From assembly GCA_029210085.1 (NCBI GenBank), contig JARGPP010000016.1:25624-89623 (forward strand): 64,000 nucleotides of DNA, given 5' to 3'. The notes under the pieces are model-generated. The model worked only from the letters and a program-made list of their open reading frames with translations. It made no database searches and was not told the DNA's origin. The first letter of the stretch is position 1, and each line of letters begins with the position of its first letter. A program made the position numbers and the translations under genes. Below, in pieces: positions 40,429 through 49,700 of the stretch. Source of the stretch: Legionellaceae bacterium. GTDB lineage: Bacteria; Pseudomonadota; Gammaproteobacteria; Legionellales; Legionellaceae.

Positions 40429-41211
40429 ATGCGCGTGATAAGCTTTAATGCCAATGGTATTCGTTCGGCTGCTCGTAAAGGTTTTTTTGAATGGTTAGAG
40501 CAGCAGTCAGCTGATTTTATTTGCATCCAAGAAACCAAAGCCCAGCGTGAGCAACTTGAAGCAGACCCCACTTTTTTTCCAAAAAATTATTATTGTGAAT
40601 ATGTCGATGCGGTTAAAAAAGGTTACAGTGGCGTTGCTATTTATGCCCGTACCCAGCCGGTTTCAGTGGTTAAAAGCCTTGGGTTTGATGTCAGTGATAT
40701 CGAAGGAAGGTATTTGCAATTTGATTATCCGCATTTCAGCGTTGCATCTATTTACCTACCTTCAGGTACGACAGGGGATATTCGCCAAGCGGTTAAATAT
40801 GAGTTTTTAGCGCGTTTTCAAACCTATCTTGATGCACTGAAAGCAGAAGGGCGCCCGTGTATTATTTGTGGTGATTATAATATTGCGCATCATAACATCG
40901 ATATTAAAAACTGGCGGGCAAATCAAAAACACTCTGGTTTTTTACCCGAAGAGCGTGCTTGGCTTGATGTATTATTTGGTGAAAAAGGCTTTGCTGATGC
41001 TTTTCGTGTGGTAAACCCATTATCTGAACAATACACGTGGTGGTCAAACAGGGGGCAAGCTCGCGCTAAAAATGTGGGCTGGCGGCTTGATTATCAGGTG
41101 ATTACATCTGATTTAGTGCCTTTTGTTCGGGATGCTAAAATTGCACCTGAACCTTTTTTCTCTGATCATGCCCCTTTAATTATGGATTATGACGAGGAAT
41201 TTTATGCTTAA
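40429..41211 (+). CDS. exodeoxyribonuclease III family AP endonuclease, copy 1
   Basis: Base-excision repair: cuts DNA at abasic sites and trims 3' ends. 260 residues from ATG 40429. Mg-binding Glu in QETKAQ near residue 35, [11 protein letters not shown], and the C-terminal SDHAP catalytic His. The [11 protein letters not shown] and WRLDYQVI elements mark the ExoA-like branch, distinct from copy 2. It overlaps copy 2 by eight bases. Confidence 0.92.
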   Translation: MRVISFNANGIRSAARKGFFEWLEQQSADFICIQETKAQREQLEADPTFFPKNYYCEYVDAVKKGYSGVAIYARTQPVSVVKSLGFDVSDIEGRYLQFDYPHFSVASIYLPSGTTGDIRQAVKYEFLARFQTYLDALKAEGRPCIICGDYNIAHHNIDIKNWRANQKHSGFLPEERAWLDVLFGEKGFADAFRVVNPLSEQYTWWSNRGQARAKNVGWRLDYQVITSDLVPFVRDAKIAPEPFFSDHAPLIMDYDEEFYA

Positions 41212-41974
41212 AATAGCCAGTTGGAATGTTAATTCAATTAATGTTCGTCTTGATGCAGTCTTAGCTTGGCTTGAAACGTCAGGCACGGATATTTTAGCGT
41301 TACAAGAGACCAAAGTGCCGGATGAGCGTTTTCCAGAAGAAGCGTTTCTTCACCGTGGATATCACGTGACCTTTTCAGGACAAAAAACTTACAATGGCGT
41401 TGCGATAATCAGCCGTATGCCAATAGAAGATGTTGTGACTGATATTCCAGGTTATGAAGATACACAGCGACGTGTTTTAGCCGCAACCATTGCGGGTGTG
41501 CGCGTGGTTGATTTATATGTACCCAATGGTTCTGCTGTAGATACCGATAAATATCGATATAAATTAGAATGGCTTTCGCATGTAACGGCATGGATTGAAG
41601 AAGCATTGAAACATCATCCAAAGCTGATTGTTTTGGGTGATTTTAATATTGCACCAGAAGATAGCGATGTGCATGACCCTGCACGCTGGGCTGGATCTGT
41701 TTTGGTGAGTCCACCGGAGCGAGCAGCATATCAACACTTATTATCAAAAGGGCTAGTTGATAGTTTTCGTTTGTTTGAGCAGCCTGAAAAGGCGTTTAGT
41801 TGGTGGGACTATCGTGCTGCAGGTTTTCCCCGTAACCATGGCCTGCGCATTGATTTGTTACTTTTAAGTGGTGCTTTAAAAGCCAGTTGTATTGAAAGTC
41901 AGATTGATGTTGAACCACGAAGACAAGAGCGTCCCTCTGATCATGCACCTGTTTGGGTGTGTTGCGAGACTTAA
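41204..41974 (+). CDS. xthA: exodeoxyribonuclease III, XthA-like, copy 2
   Basis: 256 residues from ATG 41204 (GAGGAA just upstream). Same endonuclease/exonuclease/phosphatase fold: [23 protein letters not shown], the XthA-type DYRAAGF...[10 protein letters not shown] and PSDHAPVW. It is the closer match to E. coli XthA. Tandem, translationally coupled copies of two subfamilies suggest co-expressed abasic-site repair. Confidence 0.92.
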   Translation: MLKIASWNVNSINVRLDAVLAWLETSGTDILALQETKVPDERFPEEAFLHRGYHVTFSGQKTYNGVAIISRMPIEDVVTDIPGYEDTQRRVLAATIAGVRVVDLYVPNGSAVDTDKYRYKLEWLSHVTAWIEEALKHHPKLIVLGDFNIAPEDSDVHDPARWAGSVLVSPPERAAYQHLLSKGLVDSFRLFEQPEKAFSWWDYRAAGFPRNHGLRIDLLLLSGALKASCIESQIDVEPRRQERPSDHAPVWVCCET

Positions 41975-42187
41975 AATATTTTTTGTCTGTAAAAGTAGCA
42001 CGAACAGGTGAGTTGAAAGCGTGTAATTTGTGAAGGGTGTTTGAAATTTATAAGCTTTTTTGATTGATTAAATATGATACTAAAAAAATAATATTTCATG
42101 AAATTTTATTTAAAGTTATATTTCAATGAGTTAGGTAAAAACCCTTCCAATTAGGTAAAGAAATTGTAAAGAAAACTTAAAATAAGC
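41975..42187. other. AT-rich control region upstream of the 42304 gene, with a CpxR-like site
   Basis: No gene. It holds GTAAA at 42155-42159 and 42166-42170, six bases apart, the pattern of a CpxR box (GTAAA-N4-8-GTAAA), with a third GTAAA at 42135-42139. The site ends 17 bases upstream of the -35 at 42188, a fit place for an activator. In Legionella, CpxR controls several dot/icm and effector genes. Confidence 0.5.
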
Positions 42188-42215
42188 TTGACAAATTGTA
42201 AGATTGCTTTACAAT
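42188..42215 (+). promoter_or_regulatory. strong sigma70 promoter of the 42304 gene
   Basis: Consensus TTGACA (42188-42193), spacer of 16, TACAAT (42210-42215). Confidence 0.88.
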
Positions 42216-42224
42216 ATTTGTTCC

Positions 42225-42245
42225 ATGTGGTTAATTTAATCACAT
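42225..42245. promoter_or_regulatory. imperfect palindrome at the transcription start
   Basis: ATGTGGTTAA and its near-complement TTAATCACAT flank one base (one mismatch). It begins about three bases after the expected start of transcription, so it may be an operator or a 5' stabilising hairpin. Confidence 0.4.
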
Positions 42246-42251
42246 TGTAGC

Positions 42252-42286
42252 TGTAATTTGTAATTTGTGATTTGTAATCTGTGATT
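42252..42286 (+). repeat. five tandem 7-base repeats in the leader of the 42304 gene
   Basis: TGTAATT, TGTAATT, TGTGATT, TGTAATC, TGTGATT in perfect phase, ending seven bases before AGGAG. Possibly a slippage-prone leader or a repeated protein or sRNA site. Confidence 0.7.
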
Positions 42287-42303
42287 TTTTTTAGGAGTAT
42301 GTT

Positions 42304-43077
42304 ATGACTAGTAGTTTTAAACTGAATGCAAAATTCGACGAAATCGTTAACACAATGTTTAACGAAGCAACAAAAAATGAACTTTTGAAAAGTGAAAAAA
42401 CTTTTGAAGAGCAAGCTAAAGCATTAGCAGACGCTAAAACAGCAGCGCCTGTAGAAGCAAACAAAGCTTTAGTGAAAGCACGTGACGAAGCAATTGCAAC
42501 AGCAACCGCGCTTGAAGATGGTGACGATAATGGCGACGAAGCTGCGAAAAAATTATTTGCTGATAAAAAAGCAGCAATGGATGCAGCACAAGCGCTTCCT
42601 ACAGAAGTAGCTGGTGAAGAATTAACAAAGTTAGAAGAAGAAGCTACAGCTAAAGTAGAACTTTCTCCTTTGTTTGTTTTCCGTCAAGCGGTTGATGCAG
42701 CTAAAGCAACTTTGTTAGCGACAGACAAAGACACCACAGGTAAATATGCAAGTACAGCTGTTGAAGCATTTAAAAAATCATTTGCTGCAGCTCAAACAGA
42801 ATGTGTGAATGCTTATAAAGCACAAGGTAAGCCAACAGTTGGTGAATACATTCAAAACTTTGCAATGAGACTTTTAGCAGCACTCGTTGCAATCGTTCTT
42901 GTTCCTGCAACGTATGCATTAGGTAAAGAAGAGACTCGTAAAAACTTTTATGATAACTACCTCTTCGCTCAACCACGTACACCTAACAGCATTGCTGCAG
43001 GTAAAGCGGTTGAACTTGATACAGATACATTGTTTGAAGAAGAGAAAGAAGCAGCGTCAGCAAATACACTTAAGTAA
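42304..43077 (+). CDS. unknown Ala/Glu-rich membrane protein, probably abundant
   Basis: 257 residues, rich in Ala, Glu, Lys and Thr, mostly helical; one membrane helix at about 188-206, no signal peptide. The C-terminus has an acidic block (EEEKE, 245-249) about ten residues from the end, like the E-block of some Dot/Icm effectors. AGGAG is six bases before the ATG, the promoter is near-consensus and a strong terminator follows, so it is a single, highly expressed gene, possibly under a CpxR-like regulator. No family recognised; it could be a structural or a secreted protein. Confidence 0.75.
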   Translation: MTSSFKLNAKFDEIVNTMFNEATKNELLKSEKTFEEQAKALADAKTAAPVEANKALVKARDEAIATATALEDGDDNGDEAAKKLFADKKAAMDAAQALPTEVAGEELTKLEEEATAKVELSPLFVFRQAVDAAKATLLATDKDTTGKYASTAVEAFKKSFAAAQTECVNAYKAQGKPTVGEYIQNFAMRLLAALVAIVLVPATYALGKEETRKNFYDNYLFAQPRTPNSIAAGKAVELDTDTLFEEEKEAASANTLK

Positions 43078-43100
43078 TTCTTAGTTGTATGTTGTTTAAA

Positions 43101-43126
43101 AAGCCCCAGCAATGGGGCTTTTTTTT
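43101..43126 (+). terminator. rho-independent terminator of the 42304 gene
   Basis: Perfect 8-bp stem AAGCCCCA/TGGGGCTT with loop GCAA, then eight T. Confidence 0.95.
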
Positions 43127-43158
43127 GTCAATTAATAAATAGATTGTTTGAGACGCCA

Positions 43159-43186
43159 TTGATTTTTTCAACATGCATGTTAGAAT
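43159..43186 (+). promoter_or_regulatory. promoter of rpmE
   Basis: TTGATT (43159-43164), spacer of 16, TAGAAT (43181-43186). Confidence 0.6.
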
Positions 43187-43230
43187 AACACGCTTGATTA
43201 TTGAATGATTATTTTAAGAGAGTTTTACTG

Positions 43231-43473
43231 ATGTCAATTCATCCAGATTATGAAATGATTAAAGTGGTTTGTAGTTGCGGCCATACATTTGAAACACGCT
43301 CAACCCTTTGCAAAGATTTAAGCATTGAGGTTTGTTCGAATTGCCACCCGTTTTATACGGGGCAGCAGCGTATAGCAGATACCGGTGGACGTGTTCAGCG
43401 TTTCCGTGACAGATATAACATCAAAAAAACAGATGCAGCAAATACATCTGATTCAGCTGACGCCAAGTCGTAA
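43231..43473 (+). CDS. rpmE: ribosomal protein L31 (zinc-binding form)
   Basis: 80 residues from ATG 43231 (GAGAG upstream). Zinc cysteines in CSCG and CSNC, then HPFYTGQQR, the signature of the C+ L31 form; zinc-limited paralogs lack these. The C-terminal [13 protein letters not shown] is an extra tail. Single gene between its own promoter and maeB. Confidence 0.95.
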   Translation: MSIHPDYEMIKVVCSCGHTFETRSTLCKDLSIEVCSNCHPFYTGQQRIADTGGRVQRFRDRYNIKKTDAANTSDSADAKS

Positions 43474-43521
43474 GTATAACAGGGATAGTGCAGTCAGCGA
43501 GATGATAAACTTTTAAATAAT

Positions 43522-43541
43522 AGACACAAAGGAATGTGTCT
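43522..43541 (+). promoter_or_regulatory. hairpin that holds a ribosome binding site in its loop
   Basis: AGACACA and TGTGTCT form a 7-bp stem with AAGGAA in the six-base loop, one base before ATG 43543. Confidence 0.45.
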
Positions 43542-43542
43542 G

Positions 43543-43611
43543 ATGCTTGAAAAAATCACGAGAGCCTGGCTGCATTCAATCATAAACGAACCGAGTAGCC
43601 ATTTTGACTGA
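43543..43611 (+). CDS. possible 22-residue leader peptide upstream of maeB
   Basis: ATG 43543 opens a 22-codon frame (MLEKITRAWL...) whose TGA (43609-43611) lies just beyond the TTG start of maeB at 43604. The AAGGAA in the loop above serves it. maeB itself has only a weak site, so ribosomes ending this frame could restart on the TTG. Small size makes it uncertain. Confidence 0.35.
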   Translation: MLEKITRAWLHSIINEPSSHFD

Positions 43612-44848
43612 TGATTTATTGAAACAACGTGCATTACATTACCATGCTTTTCCTACACCTGGAAAACTCTCGGTCAGCCTGACCAAACCGACAGAATCTC
43701 AAGATGATTTATCACTGGCTTATACCCCTGGGGTAGCTGAGCCTGTGTTAGCCATCGAACAGAATCCTGATGATGCTTATGCTTATACGGCTAAAGGCAA
43801 TTTAATTGCTGTGATGACGAATGGGACGGCTGTGCTCGGTTTGGGCAATGTTGGCGCGTTGGCGAGTAAACCTGTGATGGAAGGCAAGGCAGTTTTATTT
43901 AAACGTTTTGCAGATATTGACGTGTTTGATATCGAAATGGATGCGAATGACCCTCAGGCATTTATTTCGGCTGCAAAGTGTATTGCACCTACGTTTGGTG
44001 GTATTAATTTAGAAGATATCAAAGCGCCAGAGTGCTTTGAGATAGAACAAGCATTGATTGAGCAGCTTGAAATCCCTGTGTTTCATGATGATCAACATGG
44101 AACTGCCATTGTGGTGGCTGCAGGTTTGTTAAATGCTTTAGAGCTACAAGGCAAGCGCTTGTCTGAAGCCAAAATTGTTTGTATTGGTGCAGGTGCTGCT
44201 GGCATTGCTTCAATGCGACTTTTAGTAGCAATGGGCGCTGATAAAGCAAAAATGCTGTTGTTAGATAGTAAAGGGGTGATTCATGCGGGTCGTGAAGATT
44301 TAAATCCTTATAAATTTGCATTTGCAACGACATCATGTGAGCGAACACTTGATGAAGCTTTGGTGGATGCAGATGTTTTTATTGGGGTTGCAAAACCGGA
44401 CCTACTCACACCGGCATTGTTAAATTGTATGGCGCCTAAAGCCATTTTGTTTGCTTTATCTAACCCAAATCCTGAAATCAGACCTGAACTTGCGCGCGAA
44501 GTGCGAGATGATTTGATTTTAGCAACTGGACGAAGCGATTATCCGAATCAAGTGAATAATGTGCTTTGCTTTCCCTATATATTTCGTGGTGCGCTTGATG
44601 CGCGTGCGACATGCATTAATCAAGCCATGCAAATTGCAGCGGTTGAAGCGATTCGCGGTTTAGTGCACGAGCCTGTCCCTGATGAAGTGAAACATAATTA
44701 TCCGGGTGTGAAACACTGGGACTTTGGTCCAGAATATATTCTTCCCAAACCCATTGATCCACGTTTACGTGCCTCTGTGTCTCGAGCTGTTTATGATGCA
44801 GCTGTTGCAAGTGGTGTTAGTACCCTTGCGCCTGATGTGAATGAATAA
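43604..44848 (+). CDS. maeB: malic enzyme, short form without a phosphotransacetylase domain
   Basis: Oxidative decarboxylation of malate to pyruvate. 414 residues from TTG 43604. It matches the N-terminal malic-enzyme part of E. coli Mae[37 protein letters not shown], the NAD(P) loop GAGAAGIA and [11 protein letters not shown]. The phosphotransacetylase-like C-terminal half of E. coli MaeB (about 340 residues) is absent. Cofactor choice is not readable. It follows rpmE, as in other gammaproteobacteria, and three MFS transporters come next. Confidence 0.92.
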   Translation: MTDDLLKQRALHYHAFPTPGKLSVSLTKPTESQDDLSLAYTPGVAEPVLAIEQNPDDAYAYTAKGNLIAVMTNGTAVLGLGNVGALASKPVMEGKAVLFKRFADIDVFDIEMDANDPQAFISAAKCIAPTFGGINLEDIKAPECFEIEQALIEQLEIPVFHDDQHGTAIVVAAGLLNALELQGKRLSEAKIVCIGAGAAGIASMRLLVAMGADKAKMLLLDSKGVIHAGREDLNPYKFAFATTSCERTLDEALVDADVFIGVAKPDLLTPALLNCMAPKAILFALSNPNPEIRPELAREVRDDLILATGRSDYPNQVNNVLCFPYIFRGALDARATCINQAMQIAAVEAIRGLVHEPVPDEVKHNYPGVKHWDFGPEYILPKPIDPRLRASVSRAVYDAAVASGVSTLAPDVNE

Positions 44849-44870
44849 GCTGATTTAAAAGGAGAAAAGG

Positions 44871-46187
44871 ATGCTATCAAAGTCTAAACATGCAGCGCTT
44901 ATTGCGTGGGTTATTTGTGCAATAGGCGCGATATTTTATTCGTATGAATATTTGCTGCGTATCACACCGAGTGTGATGGAGCCAGCGCTACGTGAGCATT
45001 TTGGCCTATCTGCCACAGGGTTTGGTATTTTTTCTGCTTGTTATTATTACGCTTATGTTCCTATGCAGTTGCCGGTCGGTGTGTTAATGGACCGCTGGGG
45101 GCCACGACGCTTGCTAACGCTTGCCTGTGCATTGTCGGTGCTCGGTATTTGGATATTTGCAGGCACAACGGTGGTGAGTTTTGCGGCGGCAGGTCGTTTT
45201 TTAACCGGATTTGGCTCGGCTTTTGCTTTTGTGGGTGTTTTAAAACTTGCAACCATTTGGCTACCCGAAGATAAGCTTGCGATGGTCGCGGGGCTTGCTG
45301 CAGCGCTGGGTACGATTGGTGCTATGATTGGGGATAATCTGTTAGGGGCTATGGTGTTACGACTGGGCTGGCAGCATGCGGTTAATCTGACAGCATTGTT
45401 TGGGCTTGGTGTGATTGTTGTTATGTGGTTTGGGATTCATGATAAAAAGCAAAAACCAGATGAAGATGGTGGAACCGTTACCAGTTTTAAAGATGGTCTT
45501 GTCGATTTAAAATACATTTTAACCAGCAGACAAATATGGATTAATGGTGCTTATGGTTGTCTCATTTACTTGCCTACAACTGTTTTTGCAGAGCTTTGGG
45601 GCATTCCATATTTGTCACATGCACGCGGCATGTCTTTGCCGATGGCTGAGTTTGCAAACTCACTGGTATTTTTAGGATTTATGTTTGGAGCACCTGCTTG
45701 GGGATATATCTCTGATAGGCTTCATCAACGCAGAGTTCCGATGTTTGTGGGTGCTTTGGGTGCGGGTATTATGATGACTTTGATTTTATATTTGCCCGGT
45801 ATTAAAACACAAATGCTTTATGTGATGATGTTTATTTTAGGTTTGTTTTATAGTGTTCAAGCTGTTGTTTTTGCTGTAGGACGTGAACTCAGTCCTAAAG
45901 AAGCGGCAGGAACTGCGATTGCAACAACCAATATGTTTGTGATGCTGGGTGCTATGTTATTACAGCCTTTAATTGGAAGTTTACTTGATCACAGTGTGAC
46001 ATCGCGCTACGGTGAAACATTGTCATCACTACAATTAGGTACAAATGGAATACGTGACCTTTATACCGTGGGGGATTATCAGTTTGCGATGATGGTGATT
46101 CCAATAGGGATTTTTCTTGCTGCGATTTTAACCCTCTTTTTGAAGGAGACGCACGCACATGCGAGATGTAATCTTAAAAAGTCGTAA
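44871..46187 (+). CDS. MFS transporter 1, Pht-like
   Basis: 438 residues, twelve hydrophobic helices. Starts near YSYEYLLRITPSVM, with the loop MDRWGPRRLLTLA after helix 2, the MFS motif A region. The MQLPVGVLMDR and WGIPYLS elements resemble the Legionella/Coxiella Pht family, which moves amino acids or nucleosides into vacuole-dwelling bacteria; the substrate here is unknown. About 23 bases after maeB. The end overlaps transporter 2 by 29 bases. Closely related to transporter 3. Confidence 0.85.
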   Translation: MLSKSKHAALIAWVICAIGAIFYSYEYLLRITPSVMEPALREHFGLSATGFGIFSACYYYAYVPMQLPVGVLMDRWGPRRLLTLACALSVLGIWIFAGTTVVSFAAAGRFLTGFGSAFAFVGVLKLATIWLPEDKLAMVAGLAAALGTIGAMIGDNLLGAMVLRLGWQHAVNLTALFGLGVIVVMWFGIHDKKQKPDEDGGTVTSFKDGLVDLKYILTSRQIWINGAYGCLIYLPTTVFAELWGIPYLSHARGMSLPMAEFANSLVFLGFMFGAPAWGYISDRLHQRRVPMFVGALGAGIMMTLILYLPGIKTQMLYVMMFILGLFYSVQAVVFAVGRELSPKEAAGTAIATTNMFVMLGAMLLQPLIGSLLDHSVTSRYGETLSSLQLGTNGIRDLYTVGDYQFAMMVIPIGIFLAAILTLFLKETHAHARCNLKKS

Positions 46188-47424
46188 GCATCTATTATTT
46201 GGCATCACTGTTTGTTTGGTTGGTGCCTTTTTTTATTGTTATGAGTTTTTACTGCGCATTTTACCGGGTACTTTACAAGGCGAGTTGAGCGTTGCTTTTG
46301 GACACATTTCAGCAACAACTTTCGGCCAGCTTGCAGCTCTTTATTATTTTGCTTATTCTCCAATGCAGCTTCCTGTTGGAATGTTGATTGATAGATTTGG
46401 CCCTCGTAGTTTACTGTCGTTTGCCTGCTTATGTTGTACCCTCGGCTCGTATATGTTCATGACTTTCTCATCTTTATGGATAGCGGGTATTGGGCGATTG
46501 TTAGTGGGTTTTGGTTCATCATTTGCTTTTGTAGGTGGTTTGACCTTGATGATGCATTGGTTGCCCCGTCGCTATTTTTCACTTGCAACAGGCCTGATGA
46601 CAACGCTTGGTATGTTAGGGCTGATGTATGGCGGAATTAAAATTACAGCGCTTGCCGAAACTTTGGCATTAACACAAGTACTCATGTTGACGGTGATTGT
46701 AGGTGCTATTTTGACCCTGCTTATCTTTTTTGTTGTGCGTGATGGTCCAGGAGCAGAGCATACCCAAAAGCATGCTTTGCCTCAGTTTTTATCTCAAGTA
46801 TGGCGTGTGTTGATTTCAAAAGAAGTTTGGGTCATTGGGCTTGTGGGCGCATCGTTATATACGTCATTGTCTGTTTTTGGTGAGCTGTGGGGTAAATCTT
46901 ATCTTGAGCAAGCACATCATTTGACTAAAATGCAAGCCGCTAAAGGCGTTTCAGCAATGTTTTTAGGCTGGGCTGTTGGTGCGCCATTGGGTGGATATTT
47001 TTCGGATAAAACGGGTCGGCGAACATTGTTTCTAGTTGGAGGTGCATTTTTTGCTTTGCTCTCTATTAGCGCGGTGCTTTATCTGTCCGATTTATCTTAT
47101 ATGACACTGATGGTTTTGTTATTTTTATATGGCGTATTTAGCGGAACTGAAATTATTGTTTTTGTGATGGCCAAAGAAAACAGTGGTGCCGAACTTTCAG
47201 GGACGGTATTTGCTGTTATTAATATGATTGTGACGCTTGGAGGTGTTATTTTTCAGCCTTTGGTTGGGTTTTTGTTGGATTTTTATTCAAGCAAAACAGC
47301 GCTCGCAGAAGGAATTATCTATACGGTGTCTGATTATCAGCGTGCACTACTTGTGTTACCGCTTTCTTTGATTGGTGTGATGATCATTGGTTTTTTCTTA
47401 AAAGATGCTTGCCGTTTGAAATAA
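46159..47424 (+). CDS. MFS transporter 2, Pht-like, diverged member
   Basis: 421 residues, twelve hydrophobic helices, GGAG ten bases before ATG 46159. It shares YEFLLRILPGT, MQLPVGMLIDRFGPRS and LVGFGSSFAFVGG with its neighbours but is clearly more diverged (for example MMHWLPRRYF in place of ATIWLPEDK). It begins inside the 3' end of transporter 1. Probably arose by an older duplication; substrate unknown. Confidence 0.85.
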   Translation: MRDVILKSRKHLLFGITVCLVGAFFYCYEFLLRILPGTLQGELSVAFGHISATTFGQLAALYYFAYSPMQLPVGMLIDRFGPRSLLSFACLCCTLGSYMFMTFSSLWIAGIGRLLVGFGSSFAFVGGLTLMMHWLPRRYFSLATGLMTTLGMLGLMYGGIKITALAETLALTQVLMLTVIVGAILTLLIFFVVRDGPGAEHTQKHALPQFLSQVWRVLISKEVWVIGLVGASLYTSLSVFGELWGKSYLEQAHHLTKMQAAKGVSAMFLGWAVGAPLGGYFSDKTGRRTLFLVGGAFFALLSISAVLYLSDLSYMTLMVLLFLYGVFSGTEIIVFVMAKENSGAELSGTVFAVINMIVTLGGVIFQPLVGFLLDFYSSKTALAEGIIYTVSDYQRALLVLPLSLIGVMIIGFFLKDACRLK

Positions 47425-47455
47425 AACTGCAATCGATGATAGGAGAATAATAATC

Positions 47456-48757
47456 ATGTTGAAATCTAAGAAATCAGCACTGATTGCCTGGCTTATTTGT
47501 GGCGTTGGAGCCCTTTTTTATTCATATGAATACTTTTTGCGGATTACGCCTAGTGTGATGGAGCCTGCTCTGCGTGAGCACTTTAGCTTATCTGCCATGG
47601 GATTTGGTGTTTTTTCATCGTTTTATTATTACTCTTATGTACCCATGCAGCTTCCTGTTGGGGTGTTGATGGACCGTTGGGGACCCAGGCGCTTATTGAC
47701 ATTAGCTTGTGCTGTTTCTGTGTTGGGAATGTGGTTTTTTGCAGCGACTGATTGGGTGAGTTTAGCTGCTGCGGGTCGTTTTTTAACAGGGTTTGGTTCT
47801 GCTTTTGCTTTTGTGGGCGTTTTAAAGCTCGCAACCATTTGGTTGCCAGAAGACAGATTAGCTTTAGTTGCAGGGCTGGCTACAGCGTTAGGTACCATTG
47901 GTGCAATGATGGGGGATAACCTCTTGGGTGCGATGGTTGCGCATGTGGGGTGGAAAGATGCTGTGAATTTGACCGCAGTTTTTGGATTGGCGCTATTGGT
48001 TGTCTTGTGGTTTGGTATTCATGACAAAAAGCAAAGTTTAGAAGAAGATGGCGGTACCGTCAGTAGCTTTAATCACATATGGGTTGATTTAAAGTGTATT
48101 GTGAGTAATAAGCAAATTTGGGTCAATGGTGCTTATGGATGTTTAGTGTATTTACCGACAACTGTTTTTGCTGAGTTGTGGGGTATTCCCTATTTATCTT
48201 ATGCACATGGCCTTAATTTATCGACTGCTGAATTTGCTAATTCTATTTTGTTTATGGGCTGTATGGTTGGGGCACCTTTTTGGGGGTATGTGTCTGATCG
48301 TATAAAGCAGCGTAAATTACCGATGCGTATGGGTGCATTTGGCGCAGGTATTTTGATGACATGTATTTTATATTTCCCAGGTGTTCATGGGTATACTTTA
48401 TATGTGTTGATGTTTGTACTCGGCTTTTTTTATAGTGCACAAGCCATTGTATTTGCTGTGGGTCGAGAATTGAGTCCGAAAGAGGCTGGTGGTACAGCAA
48501 TTGCAATGACTAATATGTGTGTGATGTTGGGTGCTATTTTTTTGCAACCATTGGTTGGCCGCATTTTAGATTGGTGCGTACTTGCACGCTACCAGGGTGA
48601 AATTGCTATTAACTTATTAAGCTCGGATGAAATTAAACACCTGTACACAGCCGCTGATTATCAATTGGCGATGGCTGTGATTCCTATCGGTATTTTTATT
48701 GCGGCAGCATTAACTTTCTTTTTGAAAGAAACACATGCGCATGCGAAATATAAGTAA
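47456..48757 (+). CDS. MFS transporter 3, Pht-like, close paralog of transporter 1
   Basis: 433 residues with twelve hydrophobic helices. Long stretches agree with transporter 1: YSYEYFLRITPSVMEPALREH, MDRWGPRRLLTLACA, FGSAFAFVGVLKLATIWLPED and GREL-PKEA. The loop KKQSLEEDGGTVSS also matches. A recent duplication is likely. It ends 13 bases from the convergent dam gene. Confidence 0.85.
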   Translation: MLKSKKSALIAWLICGVGALFYSYEYFLRITPSVMEPALREHFSLSAMGFGVFSSFYYYSYVPMQLPVGVLMDRWGPRRLLTLACAVSVLGMWFFAATDWVSLAAAGRFLTGFGSAFAFVGVLKLATIWLPEDRLALVAGLATALGTIGAMMGDNLLGAMVAHVGWKDAVNLTAVFGLALLVVLWFGIHDKKQSLEEDGGTVSSFNHIWVDLKCIVSNKQIWVNGAYGCLVYLPTTVFAELWGIPYLSYAHGLNLSTAEFANSILFMGCMVGAPFWGYVSDRIKQRKLPMRMGAFGAGILMTCILYFPGVHGYTLYVLMFVLGFFYSAQAIVFAVGRELSPKEAGGTAIAMTNMCVMLGAIFLQPLVGRILDWCVLARYQGEIAINLLSSDEIKHLYTAADYQLAMAVIPIGIFIAAALTFFLKETHAHAKYK

Positions 48758-48770
48758 CATTGTTATGATG

Positions 48771-49583
48771 TTATCTGAAAACAGCAATGAGTTCATGAAC
48801 CGCAATGCGTTGAGCACCTTTGCAGCTGATGTTGCGTCGAACAGGGAAAGAAGTAATGTGTGCTCCTTGATATAAGTCGCGTGTAAAAGGCGTGTCATGA
48901 TTTGAAATAATGACAGGAATATTTTTATTTGCGATATCTTTTGCAATGTTTGCGAGTCGTACTTGTTCAGGTTCACCAAATTTTTGGCGTGTATAAGCAG
49001 TAAACTGGCTGGTTTTTGAAAGCGGGGCGTAGGGTGGATCACAATAAACAATATCGCCTGACTGTGCATCTAGAAGCGTTTTTTCAAAGTCTGCTTTTAA
49101 AAATTGAGCTGTTTGGCTTTTTTGATAAAAAAACTCCAGCTCTTTTTGAGGAAAATAAGGCTTAACATAACGACCAAAAGGAACATTATATTGGCCCGAT
49201 AAGTTATAACGGCATAACCCATTATACCCATGGCGGTTAAGATATAGAAATAAAGCGGCGCGTCTACGACTTCCTGATTTACTTTGATTAAACTGTATCC
49301 GATATTGATAATAAACTTCTGCTTGGTTATTTTGCGCACAAAAAAAATGTTCGCAATAACGAATAAACCGCATACCTTCTTGTTTTAAATGTTTATATAG
49401 CGCGATTAAGTCAGCATTGGCATCTGTCAGTAAAAAGTGTTCATGTGGTGCGTTTAAAAATACCGCACCAGACCCTGTAAAGGGTTCTACCAAACGTGAA
49501 CCCTGTGGTATAGCACTGATAATGTGATTGAGACAACGGTATTTTCCGCCTGCCCATTTTAAGAAGGGTTTTGTTCGTTCCAT
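48771..49583 (-). CDS. dam: DNA adenine methyltransferase Dam
   Basis: Methylates the adenine of GATC. 270 residues (E. coli 278). Motif FLKWAGGKYR at the start, SAM-binding VEPFTGSGAVF, and the catalytic DPPY at 182-185 with the target region between. A solitary methylase, no restriction gene nearby, so mismatch repair or replication roles are likely. Confidence 0.94.
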   Translation of the reverse strand: MERTKPFLKWAGGKYRCLNHIISAIPQGSRLVEPFTGSGAVFLNAPHEHFLLTDANADLIALYKHLKQEGMRFIRYCEHFFCAQNNQAEVYYQYRIQFNQSKSGSRRRAALFLYLNRHGYNGLCRYNLSGQYNVPFGRYVKPYFPQKELEFFYQKSQTAQFLKADFEKTLLDAQSGDIVYCDPPYAPLSKTSQFTAYTRQKFGEPEQVRLANIAKDIANKNIPVIISNHDTPFTRDLYQGAHITSFPVRRNISCKGAQRIAVHELIAVFR

Positions 49584-49595
49584 ATTGGGAAGCTA

Positions 49596-49628
49596 GATAA
49601 TCATCATCGTATTATTTTTGATAATCAT
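49596..49628. repeat. two direct copies of GATAATCAT upstream of dam
   Basis: GATAATCAT at 49596-49604 and 49620-49628, 24 bases apart. They resemble Fur half-sites but do not form a full Fur box. Confidence 0.35.
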
Positions 49629-49700
49629 AACACTAAGTACAGTTTTATGCTGTGATATTAAGGTACTTTTCAGAAACACTATCTCTATTAATAAGCGCCC

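Noticed and set aside
42252..42286. CRISPR array
   Set aside because: Repeats are 7 bases, contiguous and without spacers; no cas gene is present.
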